This document shows positions 1-9,150 of a DNA stretch of 64,000 nt, piece after piece. The position numbers and the translations under genes were made by a program. Numbering within the stretch: the first letter of the stretch is position 1; each line of letters starts with the position of its first letter. Source of the DNA: an uncultured Ruminococcus sp. (GTDB lineage Bacteria > Bacillota > Clostridia > Oscillospirales > Ruminococcaceae); assembly GCA_947176415.1 (NCBI GenBank), contig CAMWQJ010000002.1, forward strand, positions 26,339-90,338, given 5' to 3'. The notes beneath the pieces were generated by a model that saw only the letters and a list, made by a program, of their open reading frames with translations, made no database searches and was not told the DNA's origin.

Positions 1-2133
1 TTTTGTTTTTTTCGTGTATTTCCTTTTTACAGCGGTATTTTTTTCACTGTTCTTCTCACGGTTTTTTCTGAGTTGCTCCTGCCTTTTCTGCTTGTCCTCA
101 AGACGCTGATAAGCCTGTCTGTAAAATAATTCCTGAGAATTTACAATCTCCTCATTTTCTTTCGGAACTACGTGCATATACGTGCCGTCACTCATCATTG
201 CACGGGCTTTTACATTGTCTTTCATAAGTGTGCAGAACATCTCCCAGAGACGTTTTTTAAGCCTTTCGTCCTCAACAGGCACAGCCACTTCAACACGGCG
301 GACTGTATTTCTCGACATATAGTCAGCCGAGCCGATATAAATTTTCTGCTCCCTGTTTTCGCTTCCGAAAATATATATACGGCTGTGTTCAAGGAAACGC
401 CCTACAATACTACGTACTTTTATATTCTCCGTAAAGCCGTCAACATTCGCAATAAGACAGCATATGCCACGCACAACGAGTTCAATTTTAACGCCTGCCT
501 GCGAAGCCTCAACAAGTTTCTTCATTATAGTTCCGTCACAGAGGGCATTTACTTTTGCACCTATATAGCCCTGTCCGCCGTTGCGTGAAATTTCTATCTG
601 TTCGTCCATCATTTCAAGAATTTTATTCCTGAGACAATGCGGAGCAACAAGAAGCTTATTTGTCTCCTCGACAAGCGTATTATTCTGCAAACATTCAAAA
701 ACCTTTCCGGCGTCCTCCGCAATCTGTCTGTCACACGTCAGCAACATCAAATCAGTGTAGAGTGTTGAAGTTTTTTCATTGTAGTTGCCTGTGCCGACCT
801 GTGTCAGATAGTCAAAATTACCGCCCGTGGACTTGCGTGTAATGAGGAGAAGTTTAGAGTGTGCCTTATAATTTTTCGGACCGTATATAACCTTAACGCC
901 TGATTTCTGCAAAACTTTAGACCATTCTATATTATTAGCCTCGTCAAACCTCGCACGCAGTTCAATCATGACGAAAACTTCCTTGCCGTTTTCGGAGGCG
1001 GTGCAGAGAGCGTCAATAACCTTGCTTCCCTTTGCGAGACGGTATAGGGTTATTTTTATGGAAGTTACTTTAGGGTCGACTGCACATTCCTGTAAAAGCC
1101 TTATAAAAGACTGATTCATTGACTCAAAAGGATAGCTTAAAAGTACATCTTTCTGCTTGACCTGTGAAAATACGGACTTGTTGTCGGCGAGTGCAGAAGA
1201 TTTTCTTGGTGAGAGGTGCGGAAAATGCAGTTGTGCCTTGTCGGAAAGTTCCTGTAAAGCGAATAAATAAGACAAGTCGAGAGGTATTCTCGAAGTAAAC
1301 ACACGTACATTTTTTATTTTAATTTTTTTGCAGATATAGTCAAGGGCATCACGGCTGAAATCGTCGGAAATTTCAAGCCTTACGGGTGCGAGTTTTTTAC
1401 GCTTTGCCACAAGCTCTTCCATTCTGTCCCTGAAGTCCTCGCCCTTTCCCGAAACCATAATATCAGCGTTTCGTGTAACTCTTATAACAGCCCTGTCGAT
1501 TACTTTGTAGCCTTTAAACATAAGGTGTGCAAAATGAAGAATAACATCTTCCGAGAGAATAAAACGTTTACCGCCGTTTCCGAGTGGAATTATTCTCTCG
1601 CTGTGTTCATAGGAAACGGGCAGTATACCGATAGACACGCCTTTTTTTGCATTAAGCTGTACTACTGCATAAAGCTCCTTGTTTTTCAGAAAAGGAAACG
1701 GCAGTGAATTATTAACAACTATTCCCGAAATAAAAGGCTTTATTTCACGTCGGAAATATAATTCAAGAAAAGTCTGCTCTTTCTTTGTGGCGTTTTCAAA
1801 AGTAACCTGTTCAAAGCCGTATTCCGACAATTCGGACATGGTTTTTCTGTAGGACTCTTCAACCGACGGTTGCAGACGGCGTACAGCCGTAAAAACAGCG
1901 TCAAGTTTCTGTGAAGGGGTCATGCCTGATTTGCTGTCCTTTTTGTTTTTGTTGTTTTTTTCGTCTGCGGTGGCAGACCCTACACGCACCATGAAAAACT
2001 CATCAAGATTGCTTTGATATATAGCCGAAAACGAAAGACGTTCAAGCAGAGGATTGTTTTTGTCCGTTGCCTCCTCCAGAACACGTTTATTGAATTTCAG
2101 CCATGAAAGTTCCCTGTTTTCGAGATATTCCAT
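1..2133 (-). CDS. ppk1: Polyphosphate kinase 1 (3' end cut by window edge)
   Basis: This gene is missing from the ORF track because no stop codon falls inside the window. Reading the minus strand from the ATG at 2131-2133 gives a continuous frame of 711 codons to base 1. The N-terminus (MEYLENRELSWLKFNKRVLEEA) is the typical PPK1 start. Both catalytic-domain histidine motifs are visible, AHSKLLLITR and FLEHSRIYIFG. PPK1 reversibly transfers the gamma-phosphate of ATP to polyphosphate through a phospho-histidine. The family is about 690-720 residues, and the visible end is a lysine-rich tail (KRKYTKKTK), so little should be missing. It has its own consensus promoter. Very secure as a family call. 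Confidence 0.95.
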   Translation of the reverse strand, partial: MEYLENRELSWLKFNKRVLEEATDKNNPLLERLSFSAIYQSNLDEFFMVRVGSATADEKNNKNKKDSKSGMTPSQKLDAVFTAVRRLQPSVEESYRKTMSELSEYGFEQVTFENATKKEQTFLELYFRREIKPFISGIVVNNSLPFPFLKNKELYAVVQLNAKKGVSIGILPVSYEHSERIIPLGNGGKRFILSEDVILHFAHLMFKGYKVIDRAVIRVTRNADIMVSGKGEDFRDRMEELVAKRKKLAPVRLEISDDFSRDALDYICKKIKIKNVRVFTSRIPLDLSYLFALQELSDKAQLHFPHLSPRKSSALADNKSVFSQVKQKDVLLSYPFESMNQSFIRLLQECAVDPKVTSIKITLYRLAKGSKVIDALCTASENGKEVFVMIELRARFDEANNIEWSKVLQKSGVKVIYGPKNYKAHSKLLLITRKSTGGNFDYLTQVGTGNYNEKTSTLYTDLMLLTCDRQIAEDAGKVFECLQNNTLVEETNKLLVAPHCLRNKILEMMDEQIEISRNGGQGYIGAKVNALCDGTIMKKLVEASQAGVKIELVVRGICCLIANVDGFTENIKVRSIVGRFLEHSRIYIFGSENREQKIYIGSADYMSRNTVRRVEVAVPVEDERLKKRLWEMFCTLMKDNVKARAMMSDGTYMHVVPKENEEIVNSQELFYRQAYQRLEDKQKRQEQLRKNREKNSEKNTAVKRKYTKKTK

Positions 2134-2188
2134 AAAAAATACTCCAATCTGCCCTGAGGCAAAGAAATCACATAATATATATACTTTA

Positions 2189-2217
2189 ATTATATATTAT
2201 CGGCTTTTGTTTGTCAA
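2189..2217 (-). promoter_or_regulatory. Promoter of ppk1
   Basis: On the minus strand TTGACA is followed by 17 bases and TATAAT, a perfect sigma-A match. It sits directly behind the terminator of the upstream phosphodiesterase gene. Confidence 0.85.
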
Positions 2218-2221
2218 CACC

Positions 2222-2251
2222 AAAAAAAAGCGGACTCGCCACAGAATCCGC
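2222..2251 (-). terminator. Terminator of the GDPD gene
   Basis: On the minus strand the stem GCGGATTC / GAGTCCGC (one wobble pair) is followed by eight T. It lies just after the stop codon of the phosphodiesterase gene. Confidence 0.8.
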
Positions 2252-2330
2252 CACAAAAAAAGAAATTGTCCGAGAAGCAATTGTAATTACTTTCATTTAT
2301 ATTATATTCAGTAGTGATAGAAAATATACA

Positions 2331-4151
2331 TCACGAGCCGAAAATAGTTTCAAGTATGGTAAGCACCGTTTCGCCCACGCTCTTTGAATAAACTATTTCT
2401 ATAGCATCGTCAGGGGCGTTTGTTATAATATTATCAACGCCGATAGCTATCATGTGTTGCATATCGGCAGGTCTGTCCACCGTCCAGACAAAAACCCGCT
2501 TGCCGTTCTGATGTGCCATATTTACAATACTCTGATTCACAAACAGATAATTCAGACTTACTGCGTCAATATATTTAAGCTGTGCAAATGAAGTTGAACT
2601 TGCAACGTTTGCGATAAGACCCGTTTTTATTTTCGGATTAAGTTTTTTAACGGTTTTCAGTGCCGAATATGAAAAAGACGTGACATAGCATGATTTTTCG
2701 AGATTGTACGCCTCAATCGTTTCAACGGTTTTTTCTGCGGTTTCAGAAACTTTGCCATGATTCTTTATCTCAATGTTAATCATAATGTTATTGCCGACCG
2801 TTTCAAGCACATCGGAAAGCAGAACTATTTTAGCATCGTCAAATTCACCGCTTTTATCAAACCAGCTTCCTGCGGAAAATTCCTGTAATTCCTCATAGGT
2901 ATAATCCGAAATTTTCCCCTCGCCGTCTGTGGTACGTTCTATAGTTCCGTCATGAAAGACAACAAGTTGTTTGTCTGCGGTAAGCTGTACATCAAGCTCT
3001 ATATAGTCCGCACCTGCCTTTACAGCCGATTCAAAAGCATACATCGTATTTTCAGGAGCAACAGCCGAAAATCCCCTGTGTGCCGTTATCTGCGTTCTGG
3101 TTATTATTCCCATGTTGAGATTTATATTTCCGTGATAGAGGGCTTTTATATATGTAAGATTTAAAAGTCCTCCTACGGCAACGAACATAACAATAATTAT
3201 TGCCTTTCTGACGGGCTTGATATTTGTGGACTTGCAGTCAGGAATTATTATTTTTTCGTCTGTGTCTTCAATCTCTATGAAAAAGTGGTGAGTTATACGG
3301 CATATAATTACAGGCACGGACAGAAAAGATGACATGATAGTCAGAACACGTATGGCATAATTCAGAACCTTAAGGGCTGTGCGAAACGCTTTTGCAGGCT
3401 CGGAAAAACCTTTTATTATGCAGGCAATCAGAAATCCGAGACCGAGGGTGAGGACTGCAATGACAGCAAGCATACACAGACTCCACAAGAGAAGTGAAAG
3501 AGTCATTTTCATTTTTTTGCCTGTGATAAGTGACTTGCTTTTTTTAATGCAGTCACTGAATTTATTATCCGTAAGCACGAGATAGTGCAGGCTGTAGCTT
3601 TTGTCAACTATCAGTATCACAAAAAGAATCTGCATGAGAATATAGGCAACAACACCTGCCGTACTGCTGACGGACTTAAAAATTGTCCGCACTATCGGCA
3701 TAAGCGGAGCAAGAAACTGACCGGAGGCAAATGTAAACTGAACCATAGGCATGAAAAGCATGAACATTAGGAATTTAGGTATTCCCGACCATCTGAATGC
3801 CTTGACAAATGCATTTATACCTGAAGAAAACATTCCGCCTATTGATATTTTTCTGTGATTTTCCGAACACGAAAAGCACATTACAAGGGCGGAGAGTTCG
3901 ACGAAAGTAAAGAATGCAACGAAAAATATAAGCAGTATAAAAGCGAATACAGTAGTAGGATTCTGAAGATATATAAGAAGATTTTCGTCGGAAAGATAAG
4001 TAACGCCTGAGGCTTTCATTGTGTATTTAAGAAGATATGCAAGTGCAGGAGCTCCTATTGACAGCAAAAAGAGCTTGAAAAGAAGTTCAAATATCACAAA
4101 ATACGGGACAGACCTGAAAAATGAAGACGCTGATTTAAAGAATTTTTTCAT
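2331..4151 (-). CDS. Membrane-anchored glycerophosphodiester phosphodiesterase
   Basis: The protein has 606 residues. The first roughly 330 are several hydrophobic segments of the glycerophosphoryl diester phosphodiesterase membrane-domain type. The C-terminal part (about 345-590) is a GDPD TIM barrel with HRGFSAVAPENT, the acidic metal site ELDVQL and the catalytic VVFHDGT. GDPD enzymes split glycerophosphodiesters into glycerol-3-phosphate and an alcohol. The two-part architecture suggests action on membrane lipid head groups or lipoteichoic-type polymers at the cell surface; the substrate is not readable. It is transcribed alone and ends at a terminator, divergent from aspartokinase. Confidence 0.9.
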   Translation of the reverse strand: MKKFFKSASSFFRSVPYFVIFELLFKLFLLSIGAPALAYLLKYTMKASGVTYLSDENLLIYLQNPTTVFAFILLIFFVAFFTFVELSALVMCFSCSENHRKISIGGMFSSGINAFVKAFRWSGIPKFLMFMLFMPMVQFTFASGQFLAPLMPIVRTIFKSVSSTAGVVAYILMQILFVILIVDKSYSLHYLVLTDNKFSDCIKKSKSLITGKKMKMTLSLLLWSLCMLAVIAVLTLGLGFLIACIIKGFSEPAKAFRTALKVLNYAIRVLTIMSSFLSVPVIICRITHHFFIEIEDTDEKIIIPDCKSTNIKPVRKAIIIVMFVAVGGLLNLTYIKALYHGNINLNMGIITRTQITAHRGFSAVAPENTMYAFESAVKAGADYIELDVQLTADKQLVVFHDGTIERTTDGEGKISDYTYEELQEFSAGSWFDKSGEFDDAKIVLLSDVLETVGNNIMINIEIKNHGKVSETAEKTVETIEAYNLEKSCYVTSFSYSALKTVKKLNPKIKTGLIANVASSTSFAQLKYIDAVSLNYLFVNQSIVNMAHQNGKRVFVWTVDRPADMQHMIAIGVDNIITNAPDDAIEIVYSKSVGETVLTILETIFGS

Positions 4152-4319
4152 TATATAATATGCTCCAAAAAATGATTATTAAAAAAATTATAACATATCC
4201 GATAAAAAAAGTCAATCATTATATTATACGGAGTTTTTACAGAACTGTCCGCCACTCACGTACAAGCGTATTCACCAAAAACACAAAAACAAAAGCCTTA
4301 AATTTGGATTATACATCAA

Positions 4320-4348
4320 TTGATTTTTTCTGCAAAAAGGAATATAAT
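4320..4348 (+). promoter_or_regulatory. Promoter of aspartokinase
   Basis: TTGATT, 17 bases, TATAAT. A small hairpin (TGCC...GGCA, about 4366-4383) lies between the promoter and the start codon. No lysine-riboswitch architecture is visible in this short leader. Confidence 0.7.
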
Positions 4349-4406
4349 TGTTATGATAAATAAAAATGCCTGTTAAAAGGCAATTTCAGATAAAGGAATG
4401 ATTATT

Positions 4407-5747
4407 TTGAGTAATAAAGTAGTTAAATTCGGCGGAAGCAGTCTTGCAGATGCAAACCAGTTCAGAAAAGTAGCGGACATCATAAAGAGTGATAACAGGC
4501 GTAAATATGTTGTGCCGTCTGCCCCCGGAAAGCGTTTTTCAGACGATATAAAGATTACCGATATGCTTTATAAATGCTGTGAACTCGCAGGAAGCGGACT
4601 TGACTTTTCCGAAGAATTTCAGATTATAAAAGACAGATACAACGGTATAATCTCCGAACTCGGCATAGATATGTCCCTTGATGAAGAATTTGACTCGATA
4701 GCAAGAGAATTAAAGGCACGTCCCGCAAAGGATTTTTCCGCAAGCCGTGGTGAATATCTCAACGGCAAGGTGCTTGCCAGCTATCTCGGATTCAATTTCG
4801 TTGACGCAGGCGATGTTATTATTTTTGACAACAAGGGTACACTTATGCTTGACGATACTGTAAAGGCTGTCCGCAAAAGGCTTAAAAACCTTGACAATGC
4901 AGTAATCCCCGGATTCTATGGACGTACTACAGAGGGCTATATAAAGACATTCTCCCGTGGCGGTTCTGACGTTACAGGCTCTATTATAGCAAATGCCGTA
5001 AGAGCAGACATTTACGAAAACTGGACGGACGTTTCTGGTTTCCTTGTTGCCGACCCCCGTATAGTTGAAAATCCCGACGTTATCGAGGTAATTACCTACA
5101 GGGAACTCCGTGAGCTTGCATATATGGGTGCTTCTGTTCTCCATGAGGACGCTATTTTTCCTGTACGTTCCGCAGGTATTCCGATTAATATAAGAAATAC
5201 CAACCGCCCCGAAGATGATGGTACTATGATTGTCTCCGACGATTTCGATTTCAGTAAGGAGAGTATGCACCATACAATTACAGGCATAGCAGGACGTAAG
5301 GGATTCAGCACTATAAATATTGAAAAAGCCATGATGAACAGTGAGACAGGTTTCGGAATGAAAGTTCTTAAAGTCCTTTATGAAAACGGTATTTCTTTTG
5401 AACATATGCCGTCAGGTATCGATACAATGAGTATAACAGTTGACAGCACCAAACTGAATCCCGTGCGTGACAAGGTAATAGCAGAAATAAGAAAAGAAGT
5501 AAACCCCGACCACATAGAAATTGAGGACGGAATAGCACTTCTTGCCATAGTTGGTCGCCGTATGAAAAATACACGTGGTACTGTTGCACGCATCTTTGCA
5601 TCAATGGCACACGCCCGTATAAATGTCAAGATGATTGACCAAGGGTCGAGCGAACTTAATGTTATTATCGGTGTAAGCGAACATGATTTATCCGAGGCTA
5701 TCCGCCGTATCTATGATATGTTTATAAATTCCGAAAAATCTTTATAA
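4407..5747 (+). CDS. lysC: Aspartate kinase
   Basis: This enzyme phosphorylates aspartate, the first step to lysine, threonine, methionine and diaminopimelate. The N-terminus VVKFGGSSLADANQF carries the kinase signature KFGGSS. The C-terminal roughly 150 residues carry paired ACT regulatory domains (for example LLAIVGRRMKNTRGTVARIF and INVKMIDQGSSELNVIIGV). The ORF track starts at ATG 4398, but the AAGGA ribosome site at 4393-4397 touches that ATG, whereas the TTG at 4407 has normal spacing and matches the family start (MSNKVVKFGG). I therefore place the start at 4407, giving 446 residues, typical for monofunctional clostridial aspartokinases. A strong terminator follows. Confidence 0.93.
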   Translation: MSNKVVKFGGSSLADANQFRKVADIIKSDNRRKYVVPSAPGKRFSDDIKITDMLYKCCELAGSGLDFSEEFQIIKDRYNGIISELGIDMSLDEEFDSIARELKARPAKDFSASRGEYLNGKVLASYLGFNFVDAGDVIIFDNKGTLMLDDTVKAVRKRLKNLDNAVIPGFYGRTTEGYIKTFSRGGSDVTGSIIANAVRADIYENWTDVSGFLVADPRIVENPDVIEVITYRELRELAYMGASVLHEDAIFPVRSAGIPINIRNTNRPEDDGTMIVSDDFDFSKESMHHTITGIAGRKGFSTINIEKAMMNSETGFGMKVLKVLYENGISFEHMPSGIDTMSITVDSTKLNPVRDKVIAEIRKEVNPDHIEIEDGIALLAIVGRRMKNTRGTVARIFASMAHARINVKMIDQGSSELNVIIGVSEHDLSEAIRRIYDMFINSEKSL

Positions 5748-5760
5748 TTATACAAAAATT

Positions 5761-5790
5761 TCCCCGTCTGAAAAAAGGCGGGGATTTTTT
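5761..5790 (+). terminator. Terminator of aspartokinase
   Basis: Stem CCCCGTCT / AGGCGGGG with an A-rich loop, then ATTTTTT. Confidence 0.9.
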
Positions 5791-5859
5791 ATAAGTTATA
5801 TATGAATTTACATATTAAATATATTATTAAATTTGTATATACATACAAAAATGCAAATA

Positions 5860-5885
5860 AAACTTGTCAGGATATTGACAAGTTT
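5860..5885. promoter_or_regulatory. Palindromic operator candidate, upstream copy
   Basis: AAACTTGTCA-GGATAT-TGACAAGTTT: ten-base perfect arms around a six-base spacer. The right arm overlaps the -35 element of the promoter for the membrane protein/XRE pair. Confidence 0.7.
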
Positions 5886-5903
5886 ACTTGGCTGTGTTAT
5901 AAT
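5875..5903 (+). promoter_or_regulatory. Consensus promoter of the membrane protein/XRE pair
   Basis: TTGACA, exactly 17 bases, TATAAT: a full sigma-A consensus, so it should be strong unless repressed. Palindromes sit on both sides. Confidence 0.9.
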
Positions 5904-5907
5904 ATAG

Positions 5908-5927
5908 TTGACAACAAAACTTGTCAA
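5908..5927. promoter_or_regulatory. Palindromic operator candidate, downstream copy
   Basis: TTGACAA-CAAAAC-TTGTCAA, with the same six-base spacer as the upstream palindrome and the shared half-site AAACTTGTCA. It lies over the expected transcription start. The downstream XRE protein is the natural candidate to bind both sites. Confidence 0.65.
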
Positions 5928-5949
5928 TAATTCAACGGAGGTATTTATT

Positions 5950-6255
5950 ATGAACAGAGAAGAAATTCTGCAAAAAAGCAGAAATGAAAGTTTTGATGAA
6001 ATGGAAATGCAGGTACATGACAAGTCTATGAAATGGACTTATATTGCTCTTGTGCTTAGTGCCGTGGTTTTTGCATTTATCCGTGCAAATGACGGACTTC
6101 CAGTAATGGACCTGTGTGCAACAGTCAGCCTTTCAGTTTTTACAGGTAATATATATCGTTTTGTCAGAACAAAGTATACTTACAATCTCATCATAGCAGT
6201 TATAATGTTGCTGATTTTTGTTTTTGCAACAATAAGATTTTTTATGGGGCATTAA
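5950..6255 (+). CDS. Small three-helix membrane protein paired with an XRE regulator
   Basis: The ORF track begins at 5908, but GGAGG at 5937-5941 places the start at ATG 5950 (MNREEILQKSRNE), giving 101 residues. A charged N-terminal stretch of about 35 residues precedes three hydrophobic segments (WTYIALVLSAVVFAF, a middle one, and YNLIIAVIMLLIFVFATI). The opening motif and the linkage to an XRE gene resemble the DUF6442-type proteins of Firmicutes as I remember them; that assignment is tentative and the function is unknown. The stop codon lies two bases before the next gene, so the pair is co-transcribed. Confidence 0.75.
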   Translation: MNREEILQKSRNESFDEMEMQVHDKSMKWTYIALVLSAVVFAFIRANDGLPVMDLCATVSLSVFTGNIYRFVRTKYTYNLIIAVIMLLIFVFATIRFFMGH

Positions 6256-6257
6256 TT

Positions 6258-6464
6258 ATGGACGATAAACTTATATTAAAAAACCGTCTGAAAGAAGCCC
6301 GTGCCGAAAAGAAGCTTTCACAGAATGCTCTTGCTGAAATGATAGGTGTTTCACGAAATACAATAAGTTCCATTGAAACAGGTCAGTTTAACCCTACTGC
6401 AAAGCTTGCACTTATACTCTGTATTGCTCTTGATAAAAAATTTGAGGATTTATTCTTCTTTTAA
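6258..6464 (+). CDS. XRE-family transcriptional regulator (minimal HTH)
   Basis: A 68-residue protein that is almost only a Cro/CI helix-turn-helix (LSQNALAEMIGVSRNTISSIETGQ, about 20-43), followed by FNPTAKLALILCIALDKKFEDLFFF, the classic ending of small XRE regulators of this kind. It is translated just after the membrane protein. Small XRE proteins of this type usually repress their own promoter, and the two matching palindromes at the promoter fit that model. What signal the membrane partner might pass is not visible. Confidence 0.9.
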   Translation: MDDKLILKNRLKEARAEKKLSQNALAEMIGVSRNTISSIETGQFNPTAKLALILCIALDKKFEDLFFF

Positions 6465-6474
6465 TAAACCCATC

Positions 6475-6514
6475 AAAAAAGGAACGGAATAAAAAACCGT
6501 TCCTTTTATTTTTT
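6475..6514. terminator. Bidirectional terminator between XRE gene and thrS
   Basis: Stem GGAACGG / CCGTTCC flanked by an A-tract on the left and a T-rich tract on the right, so it can stop both converging transcripts. Confidence 0.85.
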
Positions 6515-8459
6515 ATCTTACCTTTTTGGCTATATCATCAGCAAGTTTCAGAATTAAATTATTCCGCGACATCGTGCCTAAATCGCCCTCGCGTCTTGAA
6601 CGCACCGAAACAGTACCGTTTTCAACTTCCTTGTCGCCGACAGTAAGCATAATCGGGAGTTTTTCGACCGTAGCCGAACGAATTTTATAGCCTACCTTTT
6701 CTGCCCTGTCATCGATAGTAGCACGGATTCCGACAGATTCGAGCTTGCCAAGTACCTCATTGCAGTAGTCAAGATGTCTGTCCGCAACGGGAATAATTCT
6801 CACCTGTTCGGGAGCAATCCACAAAGGCATTGCACCTGCATACTTTTCAATCATATATGCAAGAGTTCTCTCATAGCAACCGAGTGACGTTCTGTGAATG
6901 ATGTACGGGCGTTTTTTAGTGCCGTCTGCGTCAATGTATTCCATACCGAACTTCTCGGCAAGAAGCATATCAATCTGAATTGTAACCAGCGTATCTTCCT
7001 TGCCGTAGACATTCTTATACTGAATATCAAGTTTAGGACCATAAAAAGCAGCCTCGTCAATGCCTATTTCGTATTCAACGCCGAGGTGTTCAAGAATTTT
7101 AGCCATTACAGACTGTGCTTCTTCCCACTGTTCAGCAGTACCCTCATACTTGTTTTTAGGATTTGCAGGGTCCCACTGTGAGAATCTGAAAGTACAGTCC
7201 TCAAGAAGTCCCACAGTGCCGAGCATTTCTTTAGCAAGTTCGAGACAGTCTTTAAATTCCTCTTCCAGCTGGTCGGGACGGAGTACAAGATGTCCCTCAG
7301 AAATTGTAAACTGCCTTACACGGATAAGACCATGCATTTCTCCCGAGTCTTCTTTTCTGAAGAGTGTAGAAGTTTCGCCCAGTCTCATAGGCAAATCACG
7401 ATATGAACGCTGTCTGTTTAAAAATACCTGATACTGAAACGGACAGGTCATCGGACGGAGTGCGAAACATTCCTTAGTTTCGTCGTGAGGGTCGCCGAGA
7501 ATAAACATTCCGTCAAGATAGTGGTCCCAGTGACCTGAAATTTTATAAAGTTCTCTCTTTGCAAGATAAGGCGTTTTGGTGAGAAGATAGCCGTGTTTCT
7601 GCTCAACGTCTTCAACCCAACGCTGTAAAAGCTGTATAACTCTTGCACCCTTGGGAAGAATAACGGGAAGTCCCTGACCTATGCAGTCAACAGTTGTAAA
7701 GTATTCAAGTTCCCTGCCGAGCTTGTTGTGGTCACGGAGCTTTGCCTCTTCACGCTGTTTGATATCTGCTTCCAGTTCTGCATTTTTCGGGTACGCCACG
7801 GCATATACACGTGAAAGCATCTTGTTTTTTTCCGAGCCACGCCAGTAAGCACCCGTACACGAAAGAAGTTTGAAAGCCTTTACAGGAGCAGTTGTCATGA
7901 GGTGCGGACCTGCACAGAGGTCAATAAATTCCCCCTGCTTATAGAAAGAAATCGGCTCTCCCTTTTCGGCGTGTTCCTCGCAGAGTTCAACCTTGTAAGG
8001 CTCATTCATTTCCCTGAGTTTAGAAACAGCCTTTTCAGGTGGAAGTTCAAACTGTTCAAGCGGTAAACCCTCCTTGACAATCTTTTTCATTTCCGCCTCA
8101 ATCTTTTCAAGTTCTTCCTGTGTGAAAGGCTTTTCCAAATCAAAGTCATAATAAAAACCGTTGTCAATAGCAGGACCAATAGCCAGCTTTGCTTCAGGAT
8201 AAAGTCGCTTTACAGCCTGTGCAAGTATATGTGAAGCTGTGTGCCAGAAAGTCTTTTTTCCCTCAACGCTGTCAAAAGTGCATACTTCAAAATCGCAGTC
8301 GCCGTCTATAACGGTTCTGAGGTCTTTAACATCGCCGTTGATTTTCACGCAACATGAAGCCTTGTAAAGTCCCATACCTATACCCTTTATAATTTCGTAT
8401 GCGGGCATAGCTGACTCGATTTCACGGATACTTCCGTCCTTTAAAGTTAATCTTATCAT
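6513..8459 (-). CDS. thrS: Threonyl-tRNA synthetase
   Basis: A full-length class II synthetase of 648 residues that charges tRNA-Thr. An N-terminal TGS domain (1 to about 60) is followed by the editing domain with HTASHILAQAVKRLYP, the catalytic core with RPMTCPFQYQVF (zinc cysteine and motif 2 region), RTSLGCYERTL (motif 3), and the C-terminal anticodon-binding domain (PEQVRIIPVADRHLDY onwards). The ribosome site AAAAGGAG lies at normal distance. It is the second gene behind a threonine T-box leader; an unknown 126-residue gene lies between the leader and thrS with a 22-base gap. Confidence 0.98.
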   Translation of the reverse strand: MIRLTLKDGSIREIESAMPAYEIIKGIGMGLYKASCCVKINGDVKDLRTVIDGDCDFEVCTFDSVEGKKTFWHTASHILAQAVKRLYPEAKLAIGPAIDNGFYYDFDLEKPFTQEELEKIEAEMKKIVKEGLPLEQFELPPEKAVSKLREMNEPYKVELCEEHAEKGEPISFYKQGEFIDLCAGPHLMTTAPVKAFKLLSCTGAYWRGSEKNKMLSRVYAVAYPKNAELEADIKQREEAKLRDHNKLGRELEYFTTVDCIGQGLPVILPKGARVIQLLQRWVEDVEQKHGYLLTKTPYLAKRELYKISGHWDHYLDGMFILGDPHDETKECFALRPMTCPFQYQVFLNRQRSYRDLPMRLGETSTLFRKEDSGEMHGLIRVRQFTISEGHLVLRPDQLEEEFKDCLELAKEMLGTVGLLEDCTFRFSQWDPANPKNKYEGTAEQWEEAQSVMAKILEHLGVEYEIGIDEAAFYGPKLDIQYKNVYGKEDTLVTIQIDMLLAEKFGMEYIDADGTKKRPYIIHRTSLGCYERTLAYMIEKYAGAMPLWIAPEQVRIIPVADRHLDYCNEVLGKLESVGIRATIDDRAEKVGYKIRSATVEKLPIMLTVGDKEVENGTVSVRSRREGDLGTMSRNNLILKLADDIAKKVR

Positions 8460-8481
8460 TCTTTATTACTCCTTTTCTGTT

Positions 8482-8862
8482 TTATATTGTGTCATAACCG
8501 ACCGTTTCTATTCCGTTATCTGTACTTAGTTCCATTGCAAGAGGTCTTAGATAGCCGTCGAGACTGTCAACCGTAAAGCAGACTACAACGCCGTCCTCGT
8601 CGATATCCACATATGCTTTTGTTATCTGCATATTCTCGGACAAAGTTTCAACCGCACCGCCGTAATAACCGTTATCGGCTATAATCTCGGCTATTTTTTT
8701 CCTGTTGCGGTTAAGCTTGTCAAGTTTCTGTGCTATCTCGGAAAAATTATCCATAATCTCCTTTTCTTCTTCTACGTAAAACCTCACTGTAATTGGATTT
8801 TCCCACAGCTTATAAGTTATCTCATAAGCCTCTTCCTTTTCGTTGTACTTAATCTGTGACAT
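8482..8862 (-). CDS. Unknown 126-aa protein co-transcribed with thrS under T-box control
   Basis: I do not recognise this family. The sequence starts MSQIKYNEKEEAYEITYKLWENP and is acidic and soluble, with a strand-rich start, a charged helical middle (IMDNFSEIAQKLDKLNRNRKKIAEIIAD) and a strand-rich end; there are no membrane segments. It looks broadly like small DUF2004/DUF2262-type folds, but I would not assign it. The ribosome site CGGAGGTG is strong. The gene sits immediately after the T-box terminator and before thrS, so its expression should rise when tRNA-Thr is uncharged. Confidence 0.8.
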   Translation of the reverse strand: MSQIKYNEKEEAYEITYKLWENPITVRFYVEEEKEIMDNFSEIAQKLDKLNRNRKKIAEIIADNGYYGGAVETLSENMQITKAYVDIDEDGVVVCFTVDSLDGYLRPLAMELSTDNGIETVGYDTI

Positions 8863-8892
8863 ATTTTTTCACCTCCGTAATTAAGCGGAAAC

Positions 8893-9145
8893 AAAAAGCC
8901 CCTCATGCCGAAAGACAGCACAAGGGACGATTTTTCAAAAAACCGTGTTTCCACCCTGATTCACACAGAAATATATATATTCTGTATCTCATTAAGTCCG
9001 GTAACGGCGGACAAACCGTTGCTTATTAGGCACTCTCCGAGGCGGTGTGTCTTATCCTGCCGTTTATTTTCCTCACAGCCACGGGAAAAACTCTCTGCAA
9101 ACAGCACAATGAAAAGACCTTCCTCATCAACGATTTTTCCTATTA
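8893..9145 (-). promoter_or_regulatory. T-box riboswitch leader (threonine)
   Basis: On the minus strand the leader shows the usual order. The Stem I base is ATCGTTGATGAGGAAGG (about 9118-9136) and the AGAGAG motif follows. The specifier region is AAGACACACCGCC (about 9040-9053), which offers the threonine codons ACA and ACC. The T-box is AGGGTGGAAACACGG (8943-8957). The terminator is CCCTTGTGC / GCATGAGGGG followed by TTTTT (8893-8930). The bulge sequence TGGA pairs with a tRNA end of UCCA, which fits the U discriminator base expected of tRNA-Thr. Uncharged tRNA should stabilise the antiterminator. Confidence 0.92.
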
Positions 9146-9150
9146 AGATA

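Noticed and set aside
4710-5405. 231-aa minus-strand ORF
   Set aside because: It lies fully inside aspartokinase on the opposite strand, has no ribosome site and its sequence shows no family features.
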